64,000 nucleotides of DNA from Serpens gallinarum (GTDB taxonomy: Bacteria; Pseudomonadota; Gammaproteobacteria; Pseudomonadales; Pseudomonadaceae). The notes under the pieces are model-generated. The model was not told where the DNA came from, ran no database searches, and saw only the letters and a list, made by a program, of their open reading frames with translations. The stretch covers positions 124,001-188,000 of the forward strand of contig NZ_JACSQG010000003.1 in assembly GCF_014836765.1 (NCBI RefSeq). The letters run 5' to 3'. The first letter of the stretch is position 1, and every line of letters begins with the position of its first letter. Below, piece by piece: positions 1 through 8,553 of the stretch. A program made the position numbers and the translations under genes.

Positions 1-330
1 TTGGCAGTGGGCGCAGTGCTTGTCTCGCTGGCTGGTTTCCCGCGAGGCGCTCGCGCTGCCTGGAACGCTGGACAGATAGTGCTGGAGGTCGCCGTAGCGG
101 GGTGGTGGCGCTTCAGGCTCGCGGGCCAACAGGTGAATGACCCAGGCATTGCCTGTTCCAGAGGGCAGGTCAGATTTCGAAACCGTCGTGCACGAATCGA
201 CTTTTTTGCCATCGGTATCGCCGGCGCTGGCCCGGTCGCGGCCGCATTCGCACGGGCCCTGGCACGTCGGAACATCCCGGCGATCCTGTCCAACAGTCGC
301 GGTCCGCCAAAGCTCAGGTATTGCACCCAT
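1..330 (-). CDS. Possible partial hypothetical protein running off the left edge
   Basis: Reading leftward from an ATG at 328-330, the frame stays open for 110 codons to the window edge, so the C-terminus is missing. The codons are GC-rich at third positions in the left half. The translation contains the plausible protein-like stretch NAWVIHLLAREPE and ends in a CxxC-type pair (HCAHC), which could be a zinc knuckle. The N-terminal part (about residues 1-55) is less convincing and has no clear ribosome binding site. The opposite strand is also open here, but its translation is rich in Ala, Arg and Gly and looks like a shadow. I do not recognise a family. Reality and start are both uncertain. 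Confidence 0.35.
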   Translation of the reverse strand, partial: MGAIPELWRTATVGQDRRDVPTCQGPCECGRDRASAGDTDGKKVDSCTTVSKSDLPSGTGNAWVIHLLAREPEAPPPRYGDLQHYLSSVPGSASASRETSQRDKHCAHCQ

Positions 331-480
331 GTCTGCCCGTCGCGAACGTCACGCTCATCTTAAATGCTTCATTCACCTAGGGGCGGAATCTGACCGATCC
401 GACCTTGGTCTGCCGGGCGAGCCTGGCAGACTAGGATATGGTGAATGTACCGGCATGGGGCCGGATCAAGGAGGAGTAAC

Positions 481-699
481 GTGGACGCACATACCAAAAT
501 TTTCGACTTTGGCGGGATCGTGTTTGATGTTCACTCTAAGAAACATCCGAACGGTTGGGAGATGAGGTTAGAGATTGGTGACCCAATCAATATCTCCAGG
601 TGTGACGCTGATAGCCTGTACAGCACTCTTGATGAGGGGTTGGCAGCTGGCGAGGATCTGGGCAAAAAGTTAATTAACGGGTATATAAACTCTCTCTAA
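481..699 (+). CDS. Small hypothetical protein, 72 aa
   Basis: A GTG start at 481 lies about six bases after a strong AAGGAGG-type ribosome binding site (about 468-475) and opens a 72-codon frame ending in TAA at 697-699. An in-frame ATG at 445 lies upstream of that site and is less likely. The product is small and acidic to neutral, with a beta-like N-terminal half (FDFGGIVFDVHSKK) and a probable C-terminal helix. It has no signal peptide, membrane segment or recognisable domain. Base use is more AT-rich than in the pqi genes downstream, which suggests accessory DNA. The ribosome binding site is the main reason to accept it; function is unknown. Confidence 0.5.
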   Translation: MDAHTKIFDFGGIVFDVHSKKHPNGWEMRLEIGDPINISRCDADSLYSTLDEGLAAGEDLGKKLINGYINSL

Positions 700-1379
700 T
701 TGTTGTGCAGCGATTGGTTTGTTCGCGCAGCACCTCACCTCGGCGGCCCAGGCATCTGCCCGGCCGCCGATCAATCTTGACGGCAGAGTCGTCAGTCAGA
801 CGGGATGAACCGGCGTCGATGCTCTACCTATGCGCGGCTACATCCTGGGCACGGGCTCGACGGTGTAGCGAGCTGCTGCCATATCCAGTTAGGGCTTCCA
901 GGTTGGCGCCCCTCTCCTCAATCGCCATTGTTAACGGATGCTGCACCACTACCCAGCTCGCGCAGATCACCAAGGTAGATCCGGTTCTCCGTGGTCGCTC
1001 ACAGTGGCAGCTCCAGGTTTTTGAACGTCCCGTGAAATGCCGGAAGGCGCCGAGTTCGGTACGTGCGAATGACTTACTAAGCCTGTTAATTAATACGTAT
1101 CGATCTGGTTTTAAATTGCCGCGCTTTCGGCAGGGATGTTGAATGCCACGCCCTGAGGGCTGCCTTTATTGGAATTTATCAGCCGTCTCCGCAGCTTGAC
1201 GCTCTGCACCTCGATCACAGCGTGAACTTAACCAGGTAACGCTATTCTACAACTGTGCCTTCCTCGTCAATTCCGCCGGGCTTGTCGAGGGGTCGTGAAT
1301 GGCCGGATAGGTGCAACCTGAGCGTGCAATCTTTAGGTTGGCCGTATTTGGCATAGCCTATCCAGGTGGGGCCGTTGAA
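700..1379. other. Non-coding or degenerate stretch before pqiA
   Basis: No convincing gene. One rightward frame (705-1142) is open, but its translation is dominated by Arg, Ser, Cys and Leu with no domain and no ribosome binding site, so I treat it as chance. The pqi promoter is presumably in the last 200 bases, but I cannot point to a clean -35/-10 pair. Confidence 0.5.
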
Positions 1380-1976
1380 GTGACCGACACTCGCGAGTTC
1401 ATAGTTTGCGAATACTGCGATGCGGTCTATCGCAAGTCATCCTTGGCGCGTCGACAGAGCGCGATCTGCGCACGTTGCGGCGCGGTCCTCCAGCGTCATG
1501 TCGGTCTTTCGGTGCAACAGCGTCTTGCCTTGAGCGTGACCGCCGCCATCCTGCTGATCTACTCCAACTACTACCCCGTGATGAGCATCAGCCTGCAAGG
1601 CGTAAGCAACTCCGCGACGCTGTGGGATTCGGTGCAGATCCTCAGCCAGGGATCCATCACTTTCATAGCACTGGTGGCCGCCCTGACCATTATCATCGCG
1701 CCGATCCTGCAAGTGGTACTGCTGATCTGGGTCCTGTTGTTCGCCCTCGGCCATAGGCGTTCTCCAGGGTTTGCCCTGTGCATGCGTGCCCTGGAAAGCC
1801 TGCGGCCGTGGAACATGCTGGAGGTTTGTCTGCTGGGCGCGCTGGTGGCGGTGATCAAGCTGGCTGGTCTGCTGGATGTGGTGCCGGGGATAGGACTGGT
1901 GGCCCTGGCCGCATTGAGCGTGCTGTTGATCTATATCGCCGGCCGCGATGTGCGCGACCTGTGGGACAGGTTATGA
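1380..1976 (+). CDS. pqiA: PqiA-family membrane protein, first half-protein
   Basis: Inner-membrane component of the Pqi intermembrane lipid-transport system, working with the MCE protein PqiB and lipoprotein PqiC. About 198 aa. The N-terminus has a zinc-ribbon-like pair (CEYC near residue 10 and CARC about 20 residues later). Four hydrophobic segments follow (for example ALSVTAAILLIYSNYYPVM and ALVAVIKLAGLLDVV). E. coli PqiA carries two such modules in one chain of roughly 400 aa; here each is a separate gene. The GTG at 1380 puts the zinc ribbon at the usual place; a GTG at 1311 in the same frame would add 23 residues. It overlaps the next gene in an ATGA arrangement, indicating translational coupling. 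Confidence 0.85.
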   Translation: MTDTREFIVCEYCDAVYRKSSLARRQSAICARCGAVLQRHVGLSVQQRLALSVTAAILLIYSNYYPVMSISLQGVSNSATLWDSVQILSQGSITFIALVAALTIIIAPILQVVLLIWVLLFALGHRRSPGFALCMRALESLRPWNMLEVCLLGALVAVIKLAGLLDVVPGIGLVALAALSVLLIYIAGRDVRDLWDRL

Positions 1977-2599
1977 ACGACCCCCCACTGGCCGGCGCGC
2001 TGAACCTGTGCCTGTGCCATGACTGCGGTCAGGTCTGCGACATGCATGGTCACCCCGACCGCTGCAGTCGCTGCGGCGCTCCGCTGCACTGGCGCAAGCC
2101 TGATGCGATTGCCCGTACCTGGGCCTACCTGCTGGCTGCGCTGGTGTTTTACATACCTGCCAACCTGGTACCGGTCATGCACACCAGCATGCTCGGCAGT
2201 GGCGGCGGCAGCACCATTATCGGCGGCGTCGTGGAATTCTGGGTCGGCGGCGCCTGGGACATTGCGCTGATCATCTTCATTGCCAGCATTGGCGTACCGG
2301 TCATCAAGTTCGCGGTGCTGGCCTTGCTGCTGATCACCACCCAGCGAGGCAGTGCCTGGGCGCAGCGCCAGCGTGCGCAGCTCTATCGCTTCATTGAACT
2401 GATCGGCTACTGGTCGATGCTGGATGTGTTGGTGGTAGCCCTGGTCGCCGCACTGGTACAGATGAAGGAGCTGGGAACCATCGAACCGCGCCCGGGCATC
2501 CTATTCTTTGGCTTGGTGGTGGTCTTTACCATGCTGTCGGCCATGAGTTTCGACCCCCGTCTGATCTGGGACAGTACGACTGCCAAGGGGGACGGTTGA
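1973..2599 (+). CDS. pqiA: PqiA-family membrane protein, second half-protein
   Basis: Second PqiA module, 208 aa, starting in the ATGA overlap with the preceding gene. It repeats the same plan: an N-terminal zinc-ribbon pair (CHDC and CSRC) and four membrane segments, including the family-like stretch ALVFYIPANLVPVM. The two halves together correspond to a full two-module PqiA, so they probably act as a heterodimer in the inner membrane beside PqiB. It ends in another stop/start overlap with pqiB. Assignment to the PqiA family is firm; which half matches which E. coli module was judged only by order. Confidence 0.85.
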   Translation: MNDPPLAGALNLCLCHDCGQVCDMHGHPDRCSRCGAPLHWRKPDAIARTWAYLLAALVFYIPANLVPVMHTSMLGSGGGSTIIGGVVEFWVGGAWDIALIIFIASIGVPVIKFAVLALLLITTQRGSAWAQRQRAQLYRFIELIGYWSMLDVLVVALVAALVQMKELGTIEPRPGILFFGLVVVFTMLSAMSFDPRLIWDSTTAKGDG

Positions 2600-4224
2600 T
2601 GCAACAGCACTCGATGAATCCAGCAACGCCGGAGCCGGCCCCCATCAAGACCCGGCGCTGGAACGTGTCGCTGGTGTGGATCGTGCCGATCGTGGCCCTG
2701 CTGATTGGGGCCTCGCTGGTGGTGCGCAACTGGATGCAGGAAGGCCCGACCGTCACCATCACCTTCAAGACAGGGGAGGGCCTGGTGGCCAACAAGACCG
2801 AGGTTCGCTACCGCAATCTGGTGATCGGCAAGGTGACCACGATCGAACTGGCCGAGGACAAGAGAAGCGTTAAGGTCACGGCGAGCCTGTCCAAGGAAGC
2901 AGAATCCTTTGCCAGGGCCGACTCCCAATTCTGGGTGGTGCGGCCGCGTATCGGGGCCGGTGGGGTCACCGGGCTGGATACCCTGTTGTCGGGCAGTTTC
3001 ATTGGCGCCGATGCCGGTCAATCGACCCAGCGCGCCGACAGCTTCGTCGGTCTCGAATCGCCGCCTCCCATCACTTACGGAGAGGAAGGCAAGAGTTTCT
3101 TCCTCTCGGCACCGGAGCTCGGCTCGCTGGATATCGGTTCACCCATCTACTACCGCAAAATTCAGGTGGGACAAGTGATTTCCTATGCCTTGGATGCCGA
3201 TGGTAAGGGCGTGACGATCGGGGTATTCATCCGTGCACCCAACGATGCCTACGTCACGGCGGATAGCCGCTTCTGGAATGCCAGCGGTATTGATGTATCC
3301 GTCGATGCCAAAGGTATCCGGGTCGATACGGCGTCGCTGGCTTCCGTGCTAGCCGGGGGGTTGGCTTTCGGCTCTCCGGAGTTCGTGTCCAGTGAGCAAG
3401 CGGCCGCGCGAGGGCATCGCTTCACGCTGTTTGCCAACCAAGAGAGCGCACTGGCACCGCCTACAGGTGCGGCGCGGTACATTCGCTTGCGGTTCGATCA
3501 GTCACTGCGCGGGCTGGCGGTCGACGCACCGGTCGAATTCATGGGCGTCGAGTTCGGCAAGGTCATAGCGGTGCAACTGGATTTCGATGAACAGAAACAG
3601 TCGTTCCCGCTCATCGTCGATGCGGTGATTTACCCCAATCGCCTCGGGCCGGCCTATACCAAAATGATCGAGGCGCTCAAGCATTCGCCCGGTGACGAGT
3701 TAGCTGCCGCGCAGCTCATCGAGTCCTTCGTTAAGCATGGTTTGCGCGCGCAGGCCCGCAGCGGCAACCTGCTGACCGGCCAGCTGTACATTTCCCTGGA
3801 TTTCTATCCGGATGAACCGCCCGTCGCCTTCAATCCGGCGGAACGGCCGATTCTCGTCCCCACGGTGCCCGGCAACCTGGAGAGGGTTCAGGAGCGCTTG
3901 CAGCAATTGGTCGATCGGGTTAGCCAGTTGCCTCTCGAACGCATGGTCAGCAACCTGGATGCGAACCTGAACGAGCTGCGCCAAGGGCTTCGGTATTTCA
4001 ATCGCGAGACGCTGCCGGGAATACAGAAGACCCTGGAAGAGCTGCAAGGAACCCTGGAGTCGGCCAACCTCGCACTTGCCGACGATTCCCCGCAGCGCCA
4101 GCAAATCGGCCAAACGCTCAATGAGCTGCGGCGCATGTCACGTTCGCTGCGCGAGCTGACGGACTATCTGGGCAGGCATCCCGAGTCGCTGATCCGGGGC
4201 CGTTCGAATTCATCCGAAAGGTAA
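2599..4224 (+). CDS. pqiB: PqiB, intermembrane transport protein with three MCE domains
   Basis: Periplasm-spanning MCE-family protein, 541 aa, proposed to form a stacked-ring tunnel for lipids between the inner and outer membranes. One membrane anchor lies at about residues 25-45 (VSLVWIVPIVALLIGASLVV). Three MCE repeats begin near residues 50, 170 and 295, each with the signature of a hydrophobic strand, then YR or EF, then G-K-V or G-Q-V (NLVIGKV, KIQVGQV, GVEFGKV). The C-terminal 100 residues form a helical, coiled-coil-like segment, as expected for the PqiB needle. The ATG at 2599 overlaps the TGA of the preceding gene. Length and domain count match E. coli PqiB. Confidence 0.93.
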   Translation: MQQHSMNPATPEPAPIKTRRWNVSLVWIVPIVALLIGASLVVRNWMQEGPTVTITFKTGEGLVANKTEVRYRNLVIGKVTTIELAEDKRSVKVTASLSKEAESFARADSQFWVVRPRIGAGGVTGLDTLLSGSFIGADAGQSTQRADSFVGLESPPPITYGEEGKSFFLSAPELGSLDIGSPIYYRKIQVGQVISYALDADGKGVTIGVFIRAPNDAYVTADSRFWNASGIDVSVDAKGIRVDTASLASVLAGGLAFGSPEFVSSEQAAARGHRFTLFANQESALAPPTGAARYIRLRFDQSLRGLAVDAPVEFMGVEFGKVIAVQLDFDEQKQSFPLIVDAVIYPNRLGPAYTKMIEALKHSPGDELAAAQLIESFVKHGLRAQARSGNLLTGQLYISLDFYPDEPPVAFNPAERPILVPTVPGNLERVQERLQQLVDRVSQLPLERMVSNLDANLNELRQGLRYFNRETLPGIQKTLEELQGTLESANLALADDSPQRQQIGQTLNELRRMSRSLRELTDYLGRHPESLIRGRSNSSER

Positions 4225-4243
4225 CCGATTGCGGGAGTGAGCT

Positions 4244-4837
4244 ATGACGATGCTGCCCGAATACCTGTCGAGTCGCCTGCCTGTGGCACTGGGGATCTGC
4301 ATGGCGTTGGCCCTCAGCGCCTGCGCGAGTGATCCGGTCAACTTCCACACTCTTGTGGTGCCCGCCCATGCGCAACCTGCCGTCCCGACACCGGCCATGG
4401 ACATTCGCGTCGAACCGGTAACAGTGCCGCCCCAGGTGGATCGTACGCAAATTGTCATTCGCCAGGGACGCAGCGGCCTGCAAGTGTTGGAAACGGAGTG
4501 GTGGGGGGCCACCTTGGCTGATGAAATCCACAGTGCCCTGCGGGACCAGCTGAATCCGCCGCCGGCAGAATCCCCAACGACGTCAGGCACGGCCTCGCTG
4601 CAGATCGATGTGCAGCGCTTCGATTCCGTGCTCGGGGAGTACGCCTTGCTGGATGTGAAATGGCGGCTCAAGGCGCAGGGCAAAAACGGCGAGAAACGCT
4701 GTCATACAGTGCTACGCACGCCGGCCGGCGAAACCCTGGAAACGCTGGTTAACGCTCATCAGAACAACCTGACGCGGCTGGCCGCTTTGATTGCCGAGGC
4801 CAGTCACGGCCGCCTACGCAGCTGCGCGGGTGGCTAA
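4244..4837 (+). CDS. pqiC: PqiC-like outer-membrane lipoprotein
   Basis: Lipoprotein of 197 aa. The N-terminus is a type II signal peptide ending in the lipobox LSAC, with the acylated Cys at about residue 27. The body fits the PqiC/ABC-type transport auxiliary lipoprotein family, with the opening NFHTLVVP and a later DRTQIVIRQG strand typical of the group. It would anchor the end of the PqiB tunnel at the outer membrane. It starts 19 bases after pqiB with a GGGAG ribosome binding site and closes the operon. Convergent to the leftward efflux operon, with only nine bases between the two stops. Confidence 0.85.
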   Translation: MTMLPEYLSSRLPVALGICMALALSACASDPVNFHTLVVPAHAQPAVPTPAMDIRVEPVTVPPQVDRTQIVIRQGRSGLQVLETEWWGATLADEIHSALRDQLNPPPAESPTTSGTASLQIDVQRFDSVLGEYALLDVKWRLKAQGKNGEKRCHTVLRTPAGETLETLVNAHQNNLTRLAALIAEASHGRLRSCAGG

Positions 4838-4846
4838 TAAGCCCAG

Positions 4847-5881
4847 CTAGCCGACTACGGGTGGCCTGCGCCGCCGGCGCAGCTGATCAAGTAAAAGCAC
4901 CATCAAGCAGGCGTACAGGCTGATGGCAATAAACAGGCTCATACGCACCGCGAAAGCATGGTAGACATCCTGGCCGTCGGCGCTGTCCTGCACCGACAGG
5001 CCGAGCAAAATGATCATGGTCACCTGGGTATTCAGCCAGAAGCCCGGGCTGAACCGGCCCGGCCGCAAGCCGTAGAGTTTGCGCGCCAGCAGCAGACCGA
5101 CTAGCAACATCCACAGGAAAAACATCCACAGGTGCACAAACAGACCGAGCGCCCACCAGAACAGGATGGCCAGCAGGCCGCCGAGCAAAGTCGAGCCCAG
5201 CAGTTCCCGGGCGGCCATGCGCGTCGTGGTGCTGCAGCTCTGCTGGCCGAGGCTGACTGCCTTGAGGATGATCGCCAGATAGCCGGAGGGGTCGATCAGC
5301 GCCAGCAGGTAGGCGGGCATCACCACCAGCGTGGCGCGCAGTGCTAGCCAATCGGCAGCGGCCGCAGACACCGGTACCCCAGCGGGGGCAGGCGCCACGC
5401 TGGGTGGATCGGGAAACAGGCTGTGGCCGACCCATAACGCCAGCACGGCGAGCAATAACCCCTGAACCAGCGCGTTGATCACGGCCACCGCCAGTCCGAA
5501 CTCGACGCTGCCCAAGGAAGAAATCATGGTCAGCCCGATCACCAGAAATGTGGTGGTCAGGGTACTTTTGCTGCCCCGTAACCCGCGGCGAAACGCCAGA
5601 AACAGGGCCAGGGCCACCAGCAACAGTGCGGTCAGTGGCGCGTGATGCAGAAGAGGAATCAGTAAAAGACCGCTGCCCGTGGTAAGCACCACCAGTACGA
5701 TCAGGCCCAAGCCAGCCTTGAGCGGCAAGGGGCGGTCGAGTTTGGCGAGCAGAAAGGTGGCCAGCAACGGCGCGATGAATGGCAACGGCAGGTTGAGACC
5801 GAAGCTGGCCGCCAGGCACAGCGCGGTGCCCGTGGCCAGGCGCAACGCGCGCTGGGCGCGGGGGTCAGGCGCAGCACGCAT
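4847..5881 (-). CDS. DUF2955/FUSC-like inner-membrane permease
   Basis: Polytopic membrane protein, 344 aa, with about ten hydrophobic segments in two halves and a short Arg-rich C-terminus. It resembles the DUF2955 family, relatives of the fusaric-acid/aromatic-acid efflux permeases (FUSC, AaeB). It is the last gene of a leftward operon with a HlyD adaptor and a NodT-type outer membrane factor, so it is most likely the inner-membrane pump of a tripartite efflux system. The start lies eight bases after the HlyD stop. Substrate is not visible from sequence; aromatic acids or similar weak acids are only a family-based guess. Confidence 0.8.
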   Translation of the reverse strand: MRAAPDPRAQRALRLATGTALCLAASFGLNLPLPFIAPLLATFLLAKLDRPLPLKAGLGLIVLVVLTTGSGLLLIPLLHHAPLTALLLVALALFLAFRRGLRGSKSTLTTTFLVIGLTMISSLGSVEFGLAVAVINALVQGLLLAVLALWVGHSLFPDPPSVAPAPAGVPVSAAAADWLALRATLVVMPAYLLALIDPSGYLAIILKAVSLGQQSCSTTTRMAARELLGSTLLGGLLAILFWWALGLFVHLWMFFLWMLLVGLLLARKLYGLRPGRFSPGFWLNTQVTMIILLGLSVQDSADGQDVYHAFAVRMSLFIAISLYACLMVLLLDQLRRRRRPPVVG

Positions 5882-5889
5882 GACGACAA

Positions 5890-7017
5890 TTAGTAGGCAT
5901 AGGCCAACCAGCTCATCACGTACAGGAACAGGCGACCGAGCAGGTTGAGCGGGTTGCCCCGGGTGGGAAAGGCCATGACATCTGCCTGACCGCCGACGCG
6001 AATGCCGCGCAGGCTGGCCAGTTCCCCCGGATCGAATTCAATGATGACCGGAAAGCGCTGGGCCGGGCGCAACCAGTCGCGGCTGTTCTCCACGCTGGGC
6101 AGCGTGCCGGGGGCGGTGTTTTCCCCAACACTGACCCCATAGCCGACACTGCGCACCCGGCCTTCAAATATCCTGCCGGGCAGCGCGTCCAGCACGATGG
6201 CCACCGGCGTGTCCGGCACGACGCGGCCCAGGTTGTTCTCGGTCATTTCCGCACGGATCCAGACGGCCTGCAGCGTGATCAGCGTCATCACTGGGCTGCC
6301 GGCCGCGGCAAATTGACCCACGTCGGTACGCAAGTCGGTAATCAGTCCGGCCGTACGGGCCCGTACCTTTGTGTTAGCCAGGTCCAGCTGGGCCTTTTCC
6401 AGGGCCGTGGCGGCGCTGCGCAGCAGCGCGTTCTGTTCCTCGCTGCCGCCTTGCTGTTCCCGCGCCCGTTGCACTTCGGCGCGGGCCGCTGCGACCTGAC
6501 TGATCGCCTGCTCATGGGTGGCGCGTGATACTTCCAGGCGGCGTATGGAAATGGTGCCTGGATCTTCGCGATACAACCGTTCCAGGCGGTTCCGGTCCTG
6601 TTGTGACTTGAGCTCGTCGGCCTGGGCGGCGCGTAGGGCGGCCAGCGCCGAGTCAATGCCGGCGGTGCTGGCCGCGATCTGTCGGCGTGTCGACTCAAGG
6701 TCGGCCCGCGCCCGCTCGACAGCGATCTGATACTGCTCCGGGTCTACCTCGAACAGCACGGCGCCTGCCTCGACCTCCTGGTTGTCGCGCACCAATACGC
6801 GGGTTACCCGGCCGGCCACTTCAGAAGCTACCGGCACGATAAAAGCCTGGACCCGCGCCTGTTGGGTGTAAGGCGTGAAACGGTCGGCCAGCAGGTACCA
6901 GCACAGGCTCAGGACGATCAGCCAGATCACCCGCTTGACCCCTTTATCCACGGGCGCAGCGGGCGGCTCCGGCGCGGCGGCGGGCGGATTCGGCGCAGGC
7001 TGCTCGGCGTCAGTCAT
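5890..7017 (-). CDS. HlyD/EmrA-type periplasmic adaptor of an efflux pump
   Basis: Membrane-fusion protein, 375 aa. After a Pro/Ala-rich cytoplasmic tail there is one membrane anchor at about residues 30-46 (VIWLIVLSLCWYLLADRF). Next comes a lipoyl-like half motif (ASEVAGRVTRVLVRDNQEV), a helical hairpin from about residue 100 to 210 rich in Ala, Glu, Arg and Gln, the second lipoyl half, and a beta-barrel region. It would bridge the DUF2955 permease to the outer-membrane factor encoded just upstream. Its ATG overlaps the stop of the outer-membrane factor gene by four bases, indicating coupled translation. Family assignment is firm. Confidence 0.92.
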   Translation of the reverse strand: MTDAEQPAPNPPAAAPEPPAAPVDKGVKRVIWLIVLSLCWYLLADRFTPYTQQARVQAFIVPVASEVAGRVTRVLVRDNQEVEAGAVLFEVDPEQYQIAVERARADLESTRRQIAASTAGIDSALAALRAAQADELKSQQDRNRLERLYREDPGTISIRRLEVSRATHEQAISQVAAARAEVQRAREQQGGSEEQNALLRSAATALEKAQLDLANTKVRARTAGLITDLRTDVGQFAAAGSPVMTLITLQAVWIRAEMTENNLGRVVPDTPVAIVLDALPGRIFEGRVRSVGYGVSVGENTAPGTLPSVENSRDWLRPAQRFPVIIEFDPGELASLRGIRVGGQADVMAFPTRGNPLNLLGRLFLYVMSWLAYAY

Positions 7018-8537
7018 GGTGGCGCTCCTTGTGGAGGGCTGGGCGCGGGCTCGTCGAGCAGATCGCCCCAGTGGGAGCGTTGCTGCATCTGCGCGCGGCT
7101 GGCCGCATCGACTCTGGGCTGGGCGCTGTACCAGCCGCCGCCAAGGGCCTTGTACAGAGCAATCAGGTTGTTCACCGCGCTGTTGCGCGTCACCAGGTAA
7201 TTGTCCTGCTGCACAAGCAGCGCGCGCTGGGCATCCAGCACGCGCTGGAAATCGGCGTAGCCTTCGCGGTACTGGGCATTGGCCAGGGTCAACGAGCGCT
7301 CGGCGGATACCGCCGCCTCACCCAGGATGCGCGCGCGCTCCAGCGCCTTGGTCAGCCCCCGCGCCGCATCGTCCGCCTCGCGCGCCGCCTGGCGCACGTT
7401 GTCGCGGTAGATTTCGATCAACTGTTGCAGGCGAGCGTCCTGCACACGCACGTTGTTGCGGGTCCGGCCGTAATCGAACAGGTTCCACCGCAGGCTGGGG
7501 CCGCCGAAACGATCCAGGGTATTGGGCGCACCGTCCAGTGAACTGGTGGACCAAACGATGCTGCCCAGCAGGCTCAGCGAGGGATAGAGATCGGCCTGGG
7601 CCACGCCAATCAGGGCGGACTGGGCGGCGACATTCAACTCGGCCGCGCGGATGTCCGGCCGGCGGCGCAGCAAGTCGGCCGGCACATCCTGCAGCACAGC
7701 GTGGTCGATCAGCGGGATCAGGCTTTGCTGCTCGGCCAGTTCTGGCAGCTGGCCGGGTGGGCGGCCGACCAGCACCGCCAGGGCATTGCGGGTGCGGGCG
7801 ACCTGATCCTCGAAGTCGGGGAGGGTGCTCAGGGTGCTCAGGTACTGAGTCTTAGCCTGTTGCAGGTCGAGTTCGTCACTCTGGCCGCTGCTGAACAGTT
7901 TTTCGGTGATCTCGAAGCTGCGCCTCTGCTGCTCGGTATTCTCGCGGGCGACGCGCAGGCGGGCCTCGGTGGTGCGCAGGAGGTAATAGGTTTCCGCCAC
8001 TTGGGCGCGCAGCAGCACCAGCACATCCTCATAATTGGCTTCGGCAGCGAAGTAGGCGGCATCGGCCGACTCGATGGCGCGGCTGAAGCGACCCCAGAAG
8101 TCCAGCTCCCAGCCGATGTCGAAGCCCAGGCTATGTTGCCAGAACTGGCTGTCCTGCGGGTTGCGCCCGCCGGACTGGTTGCGGTCCAGGTAGACGCTGT
8201 CAGCAGTGGCCTGCTGCAGTTGCGGGTAACGTCCACTCTGCGCGATGCCCAACTGGGCGCGGGCTTCCATGACCCGCAGCCCGGCAATCCGCACGTTGGC
8301 GTTGTAAACGTCGGCTTCGGCAATCAGGCGCTCCAGCAGCGGGTCGTCGAACACCTGCCACCAGGTACGCAGGTCAGGATGGGCGTGCTGCAGGCTGGCC
8401 TGTTGGATGGCGCTGCTGTGCCACTGCTCGACCCAGGCTTCGCCCGGCGCCTGGAAGTCCGGCCCCAGACGAACGCAGCCGGTGAACGCCAGTGCGCCGA
8501 ACAACGCCAACCGGCCGGGGCAGCGTGCGCTAGGCAT
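7014..8537 (-). CDS. NodT-family outer-membrane efflux lipoprotein
   Basis: TolC/OprM-like outer membrane channel, 507 aa. A signal peptide ends in the lipobox FTGC (Cys at about residue 21), followed by the family-typical VRLGPDFQAP. Two repeated helical halves follow, each with long Ala/Glu/Gln/Arg helices; the motif LLRRRPDIRAAE is characteristic of this family and sits in the second half (about residue 290). It completes the three-part pump with the HlyD adaptor and the DUF2955 permease. It lies 16 bases downstream of the AI-2E transporter gene, so all four are probably one transcript starting upstream of 9657. Confidence 0.93.
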   Translation of the reverse strand: MPSARCPGRLALFGALAFTGCVRLGPDFQAPGEAWVEQWHSSAIQQASLQHAHPDLRTWWQVFDDPLLERLIAEADVYNANVRIAGLRVMEARAQLGIAQSGRYPQLQQATADSVYLDRNQSGGRNPQDSQFWQHSLGFDIGWELDFWGRFSRAIESADAAYFAAEANYEDVLVLLRAQVAETYYLLRTTEARLRVARENTEQQRRSFEITEKLFSSGQSDELDLQQAKTQYLSTLSTLPDFEDQVARTRNALAVLVGRPPGQLPELAEQQSLIPLIDHAVLQDVPADLLRRRPDIRAAELNVAAQSALIGVAQADLYPSLSLLGSIVWSTSSLDGAPNTLDRFGGPSLRWNLFDYGRTRNNVRVQDARLQQLIEIYRDNVRQAAREADDAARGLTKALERARILGEAAVSAERSLTLANAQYREGYADFQRVLDAQRALLVQQDNYLVTRNSAVNNLIALYKALGGGWYSAQPRVDAASRAQMQQRSHWGDLLDEPAPSPPQGAPP

Positions 8538-8553
8538 GGGCGCGTCAGACGAT

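Noticed and set aside
705-1142. A 145-codon rightward frame
   Set aside because: No ribosome binding site, composition dominated by Arg, Ser, Leu and Cys, and no domain; most likely chance.
4860-4895. GC-rich hairpin near the pqiC and efflux-operon ends as a terminator
   Set aside because: CTGCGCC/GGCGCAG lies inside the Arg-rich coding end of the permease gene and has no T-run, so it is more simply explained by coding sequence.
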